Positions 44,601 through 53,293 are shown, counted from the stretch's first letter. The stretch: DNA of 64,000 bases from Azospirillum brasilense (GCF_007827795.1 NZ_VITI01000019.1:1-64000); one strand, 5' to 3'. Notes: generated by a model not told the origin, from the sequence alone. Made by a program: numbers and translations.

Positions 44601-45137
44601 GCCATGCTCAAGGCGCTGGCCGGTCAGGGCCGCATCAGCGCCCGCGATGGCCTGCTGCGCGGCTTCGACCTCGGCGCCCTGCGCGACCGGTTGACCAAGC
44701 TGGAGCGTCCGCAGGAACTGCTGGGCGCGGTGATGGGCGGGCTTCAGGGCGGGGAGACCCGCTTCGCCCGGCTGGACGGCAGCTTCGCCATCGACAAGGG
44801 CGTGGCGCGCACCGAGGACATGCGCCTGACCTCCGACCTGGGCGAGGCGGCGGCGGCGGGGCAGGTCAACCTGCCGGCGCAGACCATCGACATGCGCGTC
44901 CGCCTGACCGTGCAGTCCGACCAGTCGCTGCCGCCGCTGACCGTCCGCATGACGGGCGCGCTCGACAAGCCCACCCGCTCCTTCGAAATGCAGGAGGTGC
45001 AGGAGTATTTCGCCCGCCGCGCCGCCGAGGGGTTGTTGAACAAGGTGGTGCCGAAGGATCTGCCGATTCCCGGCGGCGGCAACGCTCCGAAACCCGACGC
45101 GCTGCTGAAGGGGCTGATCGACGGGCTGCGGCGTTGA
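41691..45137 (+). CDS. AsmA family envelope protein
   Basis: A 1148-residue protein with one N-terminal membrane segment (KKLLIAAVILLGLLVAAVLIVPSVVDW) and a long periplasmic part. AYKAQIADKVSAATGRRVELRGDIGLSLLPAPALTVRDARLANAPGG is the AsmA start, and LKALAGQGRISARDGLLRGFDLGALRDRL with a VNLPAQTIDMRVRLTV segment is the AsmA_2 C-terminal domain. Ala/Pro-rich linkers (about 360-400 and 560-590) separate beta-repeat blocks. AsmA-like proteins form bridge-like channels that carry phospholipid across the periplasm. GTG 41691 is preferred (purine-rich GGAAGGCGGGG upstream); a TTG at 41637 would add 18 residues. Confidence 0.9.
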   Translation: MKKLLIAAVILLGLLVAAVLIVPSVVDWNAYKAQIADKVSAATGRRVELRGDIGLSLLPAPALTVRDARLANAPGGSEEDMARLKELDVRVALGPLLGGHIQVQSIKLIDPTFLFETLPDGRFNWDLSGAGAGRAAGGEPGGSGDGLASAVSFDQVTVQNGTIQYRDARTGQSEVIDQIDARIVAGSFTGPFQGQGGFRARGVPLRGEMFVSRLIDGAAVQVRAALAMADTDATLRFAGIVTNPPGSGGSRAQGDLRVEGSDLSRALALVRNGSAAGEGKKANALLAQSFGIRTAVEASPTGASFTNLEAQLGDTRATGTATLRSGTPARAELTLALNRLDLDAWLDRAGAGGGSDAAAQPAARNGNTVKSAPPNAPSGAAPAPASGTTPPGDFALPDALDAKLDLAVDGITYNGSVIRQGRVEASLTGGTLNIDRFSALLPGGSDIVAAGELVAANGQPNLNLRMEANADNLRAVLEWLRVDVRAVPADRLRRASVAAQLQGRPGRLDVNGLDLRVDASRLTGAIAYVDRGRPAFGARLDLDRLNLDAYLPQPGSDAAPQAAPAAKGGGNGNAAAPASANGAAQAPARNGRSPMTPARLLAGVDANLELSVGQLTVRNTPVQGMRLDATAAGGALSIKEATVQDAAGVKLRLDGQIAGLEPLRGAHLTLNAEAASLDGVARAVPWPEGVPAPERLGAVKAQARLSGDAERLAIELGAEAAEGSLEAGGTLLNVEKNPSVDLKLRAKHPELARLASLFTEDAVPGSYGPMDLYTELAGTRKAFTLGNIQGVLAGVTIKGKASADLNGTKPRVEADLQTGDLELDRLAALPAAARPAGAPSPAAEAPPGAPAAATGDFSGLRRFDGRFALTSSALVKGGTRIENPALRATVTNGVLTVERFDGTLMGGQLGATGRLAAPGNQTPTVEATITLSKAKLAEAVGGGLGGGALEIAGGVLDAEANLTTSGAGGDAMLKALAGQGRISARDGLLRGFDLGALRDRLTKLERPQELLGAVMGGLQGGETRFARLDGSFAIDKGVARTEDMRLTSDLGEAAAAGQVNLPAQTIDMRVRLTVQSDQSLPPLTVRMTGALDKPTRSFEMQEVQEYFARRAAEGLLNKVVPKDLPIPGGGNAPKPDALLKGLIDGLRR

Positions 45138-45148
45138 GTGGGGGCGCG

Positions 45149-45217
45149 CGTGACGCATCGCGTCCAAGCCCCGTGACGCATTGCGTCCAAGCCCCGTGAC
45201 GCATTGCGTCCAAGCCC
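45149..45217. repeat. Three 23-bp tandem copies with a GACGCATTGCGTC palindrome
   Basis: Three head-to-tail 23-bp copies occupy 45149-45171, 45172-45194 and 45195-45217. The second and third are identical; the first differs at one base. Each contains GACGCA-T-TGCGTC, a hyphenated palindrome with 6-bp arms (one arm mismatch in the first copy). They lie between the AsmA-like stop (45137) and the ubiK start (45277). Regular spacing of about two helical turns would suit a repressor array, or each copy could form a small hairpin. Confidence 0.8.
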
Positions 45218-45276
45218 GTTGAAGTTCCGAGGGGCGGGTCCCATAATGCGACAGACAAGAAGCGGATTTTGAGTCG

Positions 45277-45612
45277 ATGCAGGTGGACAATAAGATTCTG
45301 GACGATCTGGCCCGCGTTGCGGGTGGCGCGCTCGGCGCGCTGTCGTCCCTGCGCGAGGAAGCTGAGGCGCAGATGCGCCAGCAGTTCGAGCGCGTTCTGT
45401 CGCGGATGGATGTGGTGAGCCGCGAGGAGTACGAGGCCGTCCGCGCCATGGCCGCCAAGGCCCGCGAGGAGCAGGAGGCGATGGCCGAGCGGCTCGCCGC
45501 GCTGGAGGCCACGGTGGCCGGCCTGCAGGCCGGACGCGAACCGAAGCCGGCGCCGGGCGCCGCCGCTCCCGCGGTCGGCCCCATCGCCGGAGGGGGCACC
45601 GGGCCGGTCTGA
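45277..45612 (+). CDS. ubiK: UbiK/YqiC family accessory protein
   Basis: A 111-residue coiled-coil protein (DNKILDDLARVAGGALGALSSLREEAEAQMRQQFERVLSRMDVVSREEYEAVRAMAAKAREE), the BMFP/YqiC pattern. The E. coli member, UbiK, aids aerobic ubiquinone synthesis. The tail is an Ala/Pro/Gly linker. The tandem repeat lies 60 bases upstream. Confidence 0.9.
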   Translation: MQVDNKILDDLARVAGGALGALSSLREEAEAQMRQQFERVLSRMDVVSREEYEAVRAMAAKAREEQEAMAERLAALEATVAGLQAGREPKPAPGAAAPAVGPIAGGGTGPV

Positions 45613-45811
45613 TCCGGCCCCGCCGCGACTCCAATCCTTCACGGATGCACGGCCGAAAACCAGTTGCGCCGGCCAGACCCTTTTGGCACGGTGCATTGGG
45701 TGGTATGCATCCGTCTGCCAGCTACAACATCTCGGGGCTCCCCTTCTTGTGCGAAGGCGGACAGGCCTCGGGGCGGTTCCGTCCACCGCGCCTTTACAGG
45801 AGGACGCCGAA

Positions 45812-46315
45812 ATGTCGGCTGTTGCCGTCGACACCCCCTCTTCCGCGCACAATCCCCTGGACATCGTCGAGGAGATCGTCACCGCCAACGAATGGCCCTT
45901 CGAGCGGGCCGGCGAGGACGAGCTGATCGTCGAGATCGGTGGGCGCTGGTGCGATTACCGGCTCTATTTCGTCTGGCAGTCCGACGTCAGCGCGATGCAG
46001 TTCTCCTGCCAGTTCGATATGAAGGTTCCGGCGGCGCGCCGGTCCTCGGTCAACGACCTGCTGGCGGAGGTGAACGCGCGCATGTGGCTCGGCCATTTCG
46101 ATGTCTGCGCCGAGGAGCACACCCCGATGTTCCGCCAGACCATGCTGCTGCGCGGCTCGCGCGGCGCGACGGTGGAGCAGCTGGAGGACCTCGTCGAGAT
46201 CGCCCTCTCGGAGTGCGAGCGCTTCTACCCCGCCTTCCAGTTCGTGATCTGGGGTGGCAAGTCGGCGTCCGAGGCGGTGTCGGCCGCCATCCTCGACACC
46301 GCCGGGGAGGCGTGA
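45812..46315 (+). CDS. YbjN domain protein
   Basis: A 167-residue YbjN-family protein (HNPLDIVEEIVTANEWPFERAGEDELIVEIGGRWCDYRLYFVWQSD, then NARMWLGHFDVCAEEHTPMFRQTMLLRG). The E. coli protein affects motility and stress traits; its mechanism is unclear. AGGAGG precedes ATG 45812. proC begins five bases after the stop, so the two are one operon. Confidence 0.92.
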   Translation: MSAVAVDTPSSAHNPLDIVEEIVTANEWPFERAGEDELIVEIGGRWCDYRLYFVWQSDVSAMQFSCQFDMKVPAARRSSVNDLLAEVNARMWLGHFDVCAEEHTPMFRQTMLLRGSRGATVEQLEDLVEIALSECERFYPAFQFVIWGGKSASEAVSAAILDTAGEA

Positions 46316-46320
46316 CCGTC

Positions 46321-47148
46321 ATGACGCAAGGTGGGACGCGGGGTTGCACGTTGCTTCTGGCCGGTTGCGGCAAGATGGGCGGCGCGATGCTCGACGGCTG
46401 GCTGACGGCCGGTATCGCGTCGAGCGTCGCCGTGGTCGAACCGTCCGGCCTGCCGGAATCCCTGCGCGGCAACCCCGCCGTCGTCCTGGCGAGCGGCCCG
46501 GACACCTTGCCCGCCGGCTTCGCGCCGGACGTGGTGGTCCTTGCGGTGAAGCCTCAGGTGATGGACTCGGTCCTTCCGGCCTACCGGGCGTTGGTCAATC
46601 CCGGCACGGTGTTCCTGTCCGTCGCCGCCGGCAAGACCATCGCCTCCTTCGAAGCGGCGTTGGGGGAGGGGGCGGCCATCGTCCGCTCCATGCCCAACAC
46701 GCCCGCCGCCATTGGCCGCGGCATGACCGTCGCCGTCGGCAACCCGCTGGTGACCGGGGCGCAGAAGACGCTGTGCGATTCGCTGCTGCGCGCGGTCGGC
46801 GACGTCGCCTGGGTCGATGACGAGTCGCTTCTCGATCCGGTGACCGCCGTCTCGGGCAGCGGCCCGGCCTACGTCTTCCTGATGGTCGAGGCCATGGCGA
46901 AGGCCGGGGAGGCCGCCGGACTGCCCGCCGAGCTTGCCATGCGTCTGGCGCGGGCCACCGTTGCGGGGGCGGGCGAGTTGCTTCACCGGTCCCCGACCGC
47001 CGCCGCGGACCTGCGCAAGGCGGTGACCAGCCCGAACGGCACGACCCAGGCGGCGCTCGACGTGCTGATGGCCGGGGACGGGATTCAGCCGCTGCTCGAC
47101 CGTGCCGTCGCCGCCGCCGCGAACCGCTCCCGCGAACTGGCGAAGTAA
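46321..47148 (+). CDS. proC: Pyrroline-5-carboxylate reductase
   Basis: A 275-residue enzyme for the last step of proline synthesis. The NAD(P) site is LLLAGCGKMGGAMLDGW, and VLAVKPQVMDSVLPAY, IVRSMPNTPAAIGRGMTV and AVSGSGPAYVFLMVEAMAKAGEAAGL are conserved P5CR segments. The C-terminal VTSPNGTTQAALDVL is diagnostic. Linked to YbjN and the following YbaK gene. Confidence 0.97.
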   Translation: MTQGGTRGCTLLLAGCGKMGGAMLDGWLTAGIASSVAVVEPSGLPESLRGNPAVVLASGPDTLPAGFAPDVVVLAVKPQVMDSVLPAYRALVNPGTVFLSVAAGKTIASFEAALGEGAAIVRSMPNTPAAIGRGMTVAVGNPLVTGAQKTLCDSLLRAVGDVAWVDDESLLDPVTAVSGSGPAYVFLMVEAMAKAGEAAGLPAELAMRLARATVAGAGELLHRSPTAAADLRKAVTSPNGTTQAALDVLMAGDGIQPLLDRAVAAAANRSRELAK

Positions 47149-47154
47149 GGTGTC

Positions 47155-47637
47155 ATGGCGGCCCTCAGCCCCTCCGCCCAACGGGTCCAGGCCTTGCTGG
47201 ACGGCTTCGGTCACGGCCACCGCGTGGTCGAGCATGAGGGTAGCACCCGCACGTCGGAGGACGCCGCGAACGCCGTCGGCTGCGCCGTGGCGCAGATCGC
47301 CAAGTCCCTGATCTTCCGCGCGAAAGACAGCGGTCGCCCGGTGCTGGTGGTGGCCAGCGGGGCCAACCGGGTGGACGAGAAGGCGGTGGGCCGGCTGATC
47401 GGCGAAAAGATCGAGCGGGCCGATCCGGACTTCGTCCGCGAGGCCACCGGCTTCGCCATCGGCGGGATTCCGCCCATCGGCCACGCCGTGCCGCCGCTCG
47501 TCCTGATCGACGCCGACCTGATGGGCCTCGACGCTATCTGGGCCGCCGCCGGCACCCCCAACGCGGTCTTCCGCCTGACGCCGGCGCAACTCGTCGCCAT
47601 CACCGGCGGGCGGGTCGAAGCCGTCCGCAAGGGTTGA
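47155..47637 (+). CDS. YbaK/EbsC-type aminoacyl-tRNA deacylase
   Basis: A 160-residue YbaK/ProX-like protein. RVVEHEGSTRTSEDAANAVGCAVAQIAKSLIFRA and GFAIGGIPPIGH are the family core, with the conserved Lys in the KSL stretch. Relatives hydrolyse mischarged Cys-tRNA-Pro or Ala-tRNA-Pro. It starts seven bases after proC, which links proline supply and proline-tRNA editing. Confidence 0.9.
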   Translation: MAALSPSAQRVQALLDGFGHGHRVVEHEGSTRTSEDAANAVGCAVAQIAKSLIFRAKDSGRPVLVVASGANRVDEKAVGRLIGEKIERADPDFVREATGFAIGGIPPIGHAVPPLVLIDADLMGLDAIWAAAGTPNAVFRLTPAQLVAITGGRVEAVRKG

Positions 47638-47788
47638 CCGCGCGCGGAGCGATGCGGTCAACCGGGCAGGATGCCGCAGCGCGGCATGACCGCGCATCGC
47701 CGGGCCACCCCTCTTCCAAGCCTCTGGATTCTCTGGCAAGACTCATTCCAACGAGTTCTTGAACAGAGACGCATCAGGGAGGCCCCCC

Positions 47789-49444
47789 GTGACTGACGCC
47801 CGGCACAACCCGTACGAGACCGACCTCGACCAGAACGCCGCCAACACGGTGCCTTTGTCGCCGCTTTCCTTCCTGCGCCGCACCGCCGCCGTCTACCCGC
47901 AGCGCATCGCCGTGATTCACGGCCCGGTCCGCCGCACCTGGGCGGAAACCTACGAGCGCTGCGTGCGCCTCGCCTCGGCGCTGGCGAAGCGTGGCATCGG
48001 GCCGGGCGACACGGTCGCGGTGATGGCACCCAACACTCCGGAATCCTTCGAGGCCCATTTCGGCGTGCCGATGACCGGCGGCGTCCTGAACGCCCTGAAC
48101 ATCCGCCTGGACGCGGAGGCGCTGGCCTTCATCCTGGAGCATGGCGAGGCGAAGGTGCTGCTGACCGACCGGGAGTTCTCCGGCGTCATCTCCAAGGCCG
48201 TCCACATGCTGGAGCCGAAGCGCCGCCCGATCGTCATCGACATCGACGACCCGCAGGCCAAGGGCGGCGAGCTGATCGGCGAGCAGACCTACGAGCAGTT
48301 CCTGGAAACCGGCGACCCCGCCTATGAATGGCCGATGCCGGCCGACGAGTGGCAGGCCATCGCCCTGAACTACACCAGCGGCACCACCGGCAACCCCAAG
48401 GGCGTCGTCTACCACCACCGCGGCGCCTATCTGAACGCCATGGGCAACGTGCTGACCTGGGCGATGCCGCACCACCCGGTCTATCTGTGGACTCTGCCGA
48501 TGTTCCACTGCAACGGCTGGTGCTTCCCCTGGACGGTCACCGCCATGGCTGGCACCAACGTCTGCGTCCGCACCATCACCGCCAAGGGCATCTACGACGC
48601 GCTGGCCGACCTCGGCGTCACCCACATGTGCGGCGCGCCTATCATCATGGGCCTGATCGTCAACGCGCCGGAGGACCAGAAGCGCGAGATCCCGACCGGC
48701 GTGAAGATGATGACCGCCGGCGCCGCCCCGCCCGCCGCGGTGATCGAGAAGATCGAGCGGCTGGGCTTCGACGTCACCCACGTCTATGGACTGACCGAGG
48801 TCTACGGCCCGGTCACCATCTGCGCCTGGCACGAGCACTGGAACGACCTGCCGCTTGAGGAGCGCGCGGCGCTGAAGGCGCGGCAGGGCGTGAACTACGC
48901 CACGCTGGAAGGGCTGATGGTCGCCGACCCCAACACGCTCCAGCCCACCCGCAAGGACGGCGTGACGATGGGCGAGATCTTCATGCGCGGCAACACCGTC
49001 ATGAAGGGCTACCTGAAGAACCCGCGGGCCACGCAGGAGGCCTTCTCCGGCGGCTGGTTCCACACCGGCGACCTCGGCGTCTGGCATCCGGACGGCTACA
49101 TCGAGCTGAAGGACCGCTCCAAGGACATCATCATCTCCGGCGGCGAGAACATTTCGACCATCGAGGTCGAATCGGTCCTCTACAAGCATCCGGACATCGT
49201 CGAGGCCGCCGTGGTCGCCCGCCCGGACGAGAAGTGGGGCGAGACGCCCTGCGCCTTCGTCACCGTGAAGGAGGGCAAGCAGCTGACCGAGGCCGAGGTG
49301 ATCGCCTATTGCCGGGAGCATCTGGCCCATTTCAAGTGCCCGCGCACCGTCGTCTTCACCGCCCTGCCGAAGACCTCGACCGGCAAGATCCAGAAGTACG
49401 TGCTGCGCGATCAGGCCCGCGCGCTGAACGGAGCGAAGGGGTGA
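47789..49444 (+). CDS. Acyl-CoA synthetase (AMP-binding)
   Basis: A 551-residue adenylate-forming enzyme. LNYTSGTTGNPKGVVYHHRG is the P-loop, HVYGLTEVYGP the YGLTE motif, and STGKIQKY the C-terminal Lys motif. It activates medium or long-chain or mercapto-acids as CoA thioesters; close homologues are annotated as fatty acyl or 3-methylmercaptopropionyl-CoA ligase. GTG 47789 has GGGAGG six bases upstream. Its stop overlaps the next start (GTGA). Confidence 0.93.
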   Translation: MTDARHNPYETDLDQNAANTVPLSPLSFLRRTAAVYPQRIAVIHGPVRRTWAETYERCVRLASALAKRGIGPGDTVAVMAPNTPESFEAHFGVPMTGGVLNALNIRLDAEALAFILEHGEAKVLLTDREFSGVISKAVHMLEPKRRPIVIDIDDPQAKGGELIGEQTYEQFLETGDPAYEWPMPADEWQAIALNYTSGTTGNPKGVVYHHRGAYLNAMGNVLTWAMPHHPVYLWTLPMFHCNGWCFPWTVTAMAGTNVCVRTITAKGIYDALADLGVTHMCGAPIIMGLIVNAPEDQKREIPTGVKMMTAGAAPPAAVIEKIERLGFDVTHVYGLTEVYGPVTICAWHEHWNDLPLEERAALKARQGVNYATLEGLMVADPNTLQPTRKDGVTMGEIFMRGNTVMKGYLKNPRATQEAFSGGWFHTGDLGVWHPDGYIELKDRSKDIIISGGENISTIEVESVLYKHPDIVEAAVVARPDEKWGETPCAFVTVKEGKQLTEAEVIAYCREHLAHFKCPRTVVFTALPKTSTGKIQKYVLRDQARALNGAKG

Positions 49445-50661
49445 CCGCTGTGGCCGGGGGCTTCGGCCCCCTTCTGCCCGAGGAACGGGCGGATGCCGCG
49501 GCCCTGGTCCGCCAGGGTTTCGGCATTCCCCGCGAGTATTTCGACCGGTCGGTGGACCTGTTCGGGCCGGGCGTGATGCGCGGCCTGCGCGCCGGACCGG
49601 AGGCGGGCCGCGCCGGGCAACTCGTCGCCTGCGCCGCCGTCTGGCCGATGGACCAGTGGTTCGGCGGGCGCCCGGTGCCGTCCTGCGGCGTGGCGGCGGT
49701 GGCCGTCGATCCGGCGGAACGCGGGCGGGGCTACGGCACCGCGCTGATGCGCGGCCTGCTGGATGAGGCGCGGGCCGGGGGCGCCGCGCTGTCGGTGCTC
49801 TATCCGGCGACCCTTCCGGTGTACACCCGCCTGGGCTTCGGGCGGGGCGGGGTGTCCTTCGACTGGAGCGCGCCGCCGGCCGCCCTGTCCGCCGGGCCGT
49901 CGCCGGAGGACGGATGGATTCGCCGGACCGACGCGAGCGACGCCAGCGAGCTTGCGGCGCTACGCCGCAGCCTGCTCACCACCGGCAACGGTCTGGTGGA
50001 GCGCAATGAGGGGCTGTGGAGCTTCGCCCTCTGCCCGGACGGCGCTCCGTCCGATGTTTACACTTTGGGTGGTCCAAGGGGGCCTGAAGGATATGTGGCG
50101 GTGGCGCCGCCGTCGGAGCGAAAGCTGATGGTTGCGGATCTCTGCCTGCTCAGCCCGCGTGCCGTGCGGCTGGCGCAGAGCTTCCTGGCCGGCTACCGGG
50201 CGCAGGTCGACCGCGTCTCCTGGCGCGGCGGACCCGACGACCCGCTGGTCCTGATGGCGCCGGACAGTGGCCCGCGCGCCGACGCACGCGATGAATGGCT
50301 GCTGCGCATTCTCGACCTTCGGCGCGCCCTGGAAGCCCGTGGATATCCACCTGGGGTTGCCGGCGAATTGACGCTGGACGTCACGGATGCGGTGATTCCA
50401 GAGAATTCCGGCACTTTCCGGTTGCGCCTGTCCGATGGAAAGGCTGGCGTGGACCGGATTCCGGAGAAGACGGGCGGCGGCGGAAAAGCGGCCGGATCGG
50501 GGCTTTCCCTGTCCATCGCGGCCCTCGCCGCCCTCTACAGTGGCCACAAAGGCCCGCAGATTCTCCGGCAGGTTGGCCTTCTGCGTGGCGGCGAAGACGC
50601 GATGGCGCTTGCGGCGCGGTTCTTCTCGGGACCGGCGCCGTGGATGCCGGACCGGTTCTGA
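49441..50661 (+). CDS. Eis-like GNAT acetyltransferase with SCP2-like C terminus
   Basis: A 406-residue protein. The first GNAT domain has CGVAAVAVDPAERGRGYGTALMRGLLDEA (acetyl-CoA loop) and LYPATLPVYTRLGFGRGG. A second, degenerate GNAT-like domain follows (about 165-285). The C-terminal about 120 residues (GELTLDVTDAVIPENSGTFRLRLSDGKAGV...LSLSIAALAALYSGH) resemble an SCP2 sterol-carrier fold. This is the Eis three-domain layout; Eis enzymes acetylate amines such as aminoglycosides. The GTG start overlaps the synthetase stop as GTGA, so translation is coupled. Confidence 0.85.
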   Translation: MTAVAGGFGPLLPEERADAAALVRQGFGIPREYFDRSVDLFGPGVMRGLRAGPEAGRAGQLVACAAVWPMDQWFGGRPVPSCGVAAVAVDPAERGRGYGTALMRGLLDEARAGGAALSVLYPATLPVYTRLGFGRGGVSFDWSAPPAALSAGPSPEDGWIRRTDASDASELAALRRSLLTTGNGLVERNEGLWSFALCPDGAPSDVYTLGGPRGPEGYVAVAPPSERKLMVADLCLLSPRAVRLAQSFLAGYRAQVDRVSWRGGPDDPLVLMAPDSGPRADARDEWLLRILDLRRALEARGYPPGVAGELTLDVTDAVIPENSGTFRLRLSDGKAGVDRIPEKTGGGGKAAGSGLSLSIAALAALYSGHKGPQILRQVGLLRGGEDAMALAARFFSGPAPWMPDRF

Positions 50662-50783
50662 AGCGGTGTTACCAGTTGCGTTTATCAAACCAGAAATTAA
50701 CCCTTTCTGATGTATCCCTTAAAGACAAAGGCATGACGACGGCCGGCGCATGAGGCCGTCCGATCCGGGGGGAGCCCGATTTC

Positions 50784-53186
50784 ATGACGATTGGAACGCG
50801 GATTGCGCTCGGTTTTGCGGCGGTCCTTCTGATGACGGTCGCGGTGGCGTTCGTCGGCTGGAACAGCCTGCGCACCTACGCCGGACGTGTCGATCTGGCG
50901 GCCCACACCGCCGAACTGGACGCCCGGCTGAAAACCGTGCGGATCGAGGAAGCCCGCTTCGTTACCGAGCGCGACTCCAAGGCCGCCGACAATGTGCCCG
51001 GCATGCTGGACCGGCTGCGCGACGAGGCGCAGGGCACCCGCTCCGCGCTGGAGGATGCCGGCAGCATCAGGCTGGTCGACGATATCCTGGCCGGCATCGC
51101 CGGCTATCGCAGCGCCTTCGCCAACTTCGTCGCCCAGGACAAGGAGGCACGCGTCCGCACCCAGAGCATGGAGACGCGCGCCCAGGCCCTGCGGGAGATC
51201 GCGGAAAGGATCGGCAACCAGCAGTCCGAGCGCTACGACCAGAACATGGTCAGCCTGAAGGACGCGGAGCACGCCGTGCGGCAAAGCCGCGACACCTCCG
51301 ACCGCGCCGACCGGCTGATCGAGATGGTGCTGGAGGCGCGGCGCCTCCAGTCCGACTTCGCGCACACCCGCAATCCCGCCACGATGGCGGCCGCCGGGGA
51401 GGCCATCGCCGCCCTGCTGGCCAACGCGGAGACCATCGAGAAGGATCTCGTCGGCACCAACGACGAGGAGTTGGCCCAGCGGATCGTCACCATCGCCGGC
51501 GCCTACCGGATGGTGTTCGAGCAAGCCGGCGCCGAAGGTGCCGGCGACCCGGCCAGCGGCCGCATCCAGGCGCTGGATCGCCATGCCCACGAGATCCAGA
51601 ACCTCGCCCACGAGATGCAGGAGAACCAGGCGATGGTCTCCAGCGCGTTGCAGGAGGCCGCGAACTTCGCCCAGAGCGAAGTGAACGAGGCCGTCCAGCT
51701 GCGCGGCATCGCCATGCGTCTGATCCAGGGTGCTCAGTCCGCGATGCTGGGCCAGCGCGACTTCATCCTGATGAGCGGCGAGGACGCCCGCGCGCGGGTG
51801 CACGGCGCGGTGAAGGAGATGCTGGCGCTCGCCACCCAGGCCGGGGCCGTTCTGGTCGATTCGGAAGGCCGCGCGCTGATCGCCGCGATCACCGAAGCGG
51901 CCCAGGCCTTCGACGGGGAGTTCGCCGCCCTCGTCACCACCAGCGAGAGCCAGCATGCCGCCTCCAAGACCATGGCCAAGGCCGCGGGCGACGTCAGCGA
52001 GCAGGTGAACCGTCTCGTCTCCATCCAGCGCGACGACCGCGAGAACGGGCGCAGCGGGGCGGAGCTGATCATCATCATCGGCGCCGCCGTGGCACTGGCG
52101 CTCGGCATGGTCATGGCCTGGATCATCGACCGCGCCATCACCCATCCGATGCACGCCATGACCAAGGCCATGGGCCGGCTGGCCGAGGGCGACCTGACGG
52201 TGGACATCCCCGGCGGCGACCGCAAGGACGAGCTGCGGGCCATGGCCGACGCGCTCAGCGTCTTCAAGGAGAACGCCCTTGAGATGCAGCGCATGGAGGG
52301 CGAGCGGGAGGAGATGCGCCGGCAGATCGACGCCGACCGCCGCCGCACCATGAACGAGTTCGCCAACGGCTTCGAACAGGCGGTGTCGGGCGTCGTCCTG
52401 TCGCTGACCGAGTCCGCCGGCAATCTGGGGCGCGACGCGCAGGAGATGTCGTCGGACGCCGCCCTGACCACCGCCAAGTCGAGCGCCGTCGCCGCCGCGT
52501 CGGAGCAGGCGTCGAGTAACGTGCAGACCGTCGCCGCGGCGGCGGAGGAGCTGTCCTCGTCCATCGCCGAGATTTCCCGCCAGCTCAACAGCAGCTCGCA
52601 GGTGGCGGTGGGAGCGGCGGCCAAGGCGACGGAGACCAACGGCATCGTCGAAGGTCTGGCTGAGGCGGCGCAGCGCATCGGGCAGGTGGTGGACCTGATC
52701 GGCGAGATCGCCGAGCAGACCAACCTGCTGGCCCTGAACGCGACGATCGAAGCCGCCCGCGCCGGGGAGGCCGGCAAGGGGTTCGCCGTGGTGGCGACCG
52801 AGGTCAAGAACCTCGCCGGCCAGACCGCCAAGGCGACCGAGGAGATCTCCAGCCAAGTGGCGCAGATGCAGGCGGCGACGGGCGGGGCGGTGGGCGCCAT
52901 CCGCACCATCTCCGACGCGGTCGGCACCATCAGCGGCACGGTCACCGAGATCGCCCGCGCCATGGAGCAGCAGGGGCTCGCCACCCGCGAGATCGCCCAG
53001 AACGTCAATCAGGCCGCCGAGGGTACGCAGGAGGTGATGCACCACATCGCCGAAGTGACCAACGCCGCCACCAAGACCGGCGGCGCCGCCGACGCGGTCC
53101 TGAGCGCCAGCCGCACGCTGGCTTGTCAGGCCGAGCATCTGCGCTCCGAAGTGCAGGGCTTCCTGAACAAGGTGCGGACCGCCTGA
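50784..53186 (+). CDS. Methyl-accepting chemotaxis protein with HBM-type sensor
   Basis: An 800-residue chemoreceptor. TM1 is at about 7-27 and TM2 at about 425-447 (GAELIIIIGAAVALALGMVMAWII). The about 400-residue periplasmic part is helical and fits a helical bimodular (HBM) sensor domain. A HAMP domain follows (about 445-500), then the signalling domain, with tip EIAEQTNLLALNATIEAARAGEAGKGFAVVA near 640. Such long helical sensors usually detect organic acids in Pseudomonas. No cheA or cheW gene is here. The ligand is unknown. Confidence 0.92.
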   Translation: MTIGTRIALGFAAVLLMTVAVAFVGWNSLRTYAGRVDLAAHTAELDARLKTVRIEEARFVTERDSKAADNVPGMLDRLRDEAQGTRSALEDAGSIRLVDDILAGIAGYRSAFANFVAQDKEARVRTQSMETRAQALREIAERIGNQQSERYDQNMVSLKDAEHAVRQSRDTSDRADRLIEMVLEARRLQSDFAHTRNPATMAAAGEAIAALLANAETIEKDLVGTNDEELAQRIVTIAGAYRMVFEQAGAEGAGDPASGRIQALDRHAHEIQNLAHEMQENQAMVSSALQEAANFAQSEVNEAVQLRGIAMRLIQGAQSAMLGQRDFILMSGEDARARVHGAVKEMLALATQAGAVLVDSEGRALIAAITEAAQAFDGEFAALVTTSESQHAASKTMAKAAGDVSEQVNRLVSIQRDDRENGRSGAELIIIIGAAVALALGMVMAWIIDRAITHPMHAMTKAMGRLAEGDLTVDIPGGDRKDELRAMADALSVFKENALEMQRMEGEREEMRRQIDADRRRTMNEFANGFEQAVSGVVLSLTESAGNLGRDAQEMSSDAALTTAKSSAVAAASEQASSNVQTVAAAAEELSSSIAEISRQLNSSSQVAVGAAAKATETNGIVEGLAEAAQRIGQVVDLIGEIAEQTNLLALNATIEAARAGEAGKGFAVVATEVKNLAGQTAKATEEISSQVAQMQAATGGAVGAIRTISDAVGTISGTVTEIARAMEQQGLATREIAQNVNQAAEGTQEVMHHIAEVTNAATKTGGAADAVLSASRTLACQAEHLRSEVQGFLNKVRTA

Positions 53187-53203
53187 TCGCGGTACGCCGG
53201 GGA

Positions 53204-53227
53204 GCCGGGGGCCGAAAAACCCCCGGC
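53204..53227 (+). terminator. Terminator hairpin after the chemoreceptor
   Basis: GCCGGGGG pairs with CCCCCGGC across an 8-base A-rich loop 18 bases after the stop. The U run after it is short. Confidence 0.55.
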
Positions 53228-53293
53228 CCGTTCCCGTTGCTTTCACACGGAGCATCTGTTAAGCCGCGCCGTGCCTCACGGACGCGAGATCTC

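Noticed and set aside
41721..45599. Minus-strand open frame of 1292 codons across the AsmA-like gene
   Set aside because: Antisense to a gene with recognisable AsmA domains; its own sequence is repetitive Gln/Arg/Gly with no family.
45676..45705. TGGCAC word before the ybjN region
   Set aside because: The -12 TTGC element is missing at correct spacing (ATTG instead), so it is not a sigma-54 promoter.
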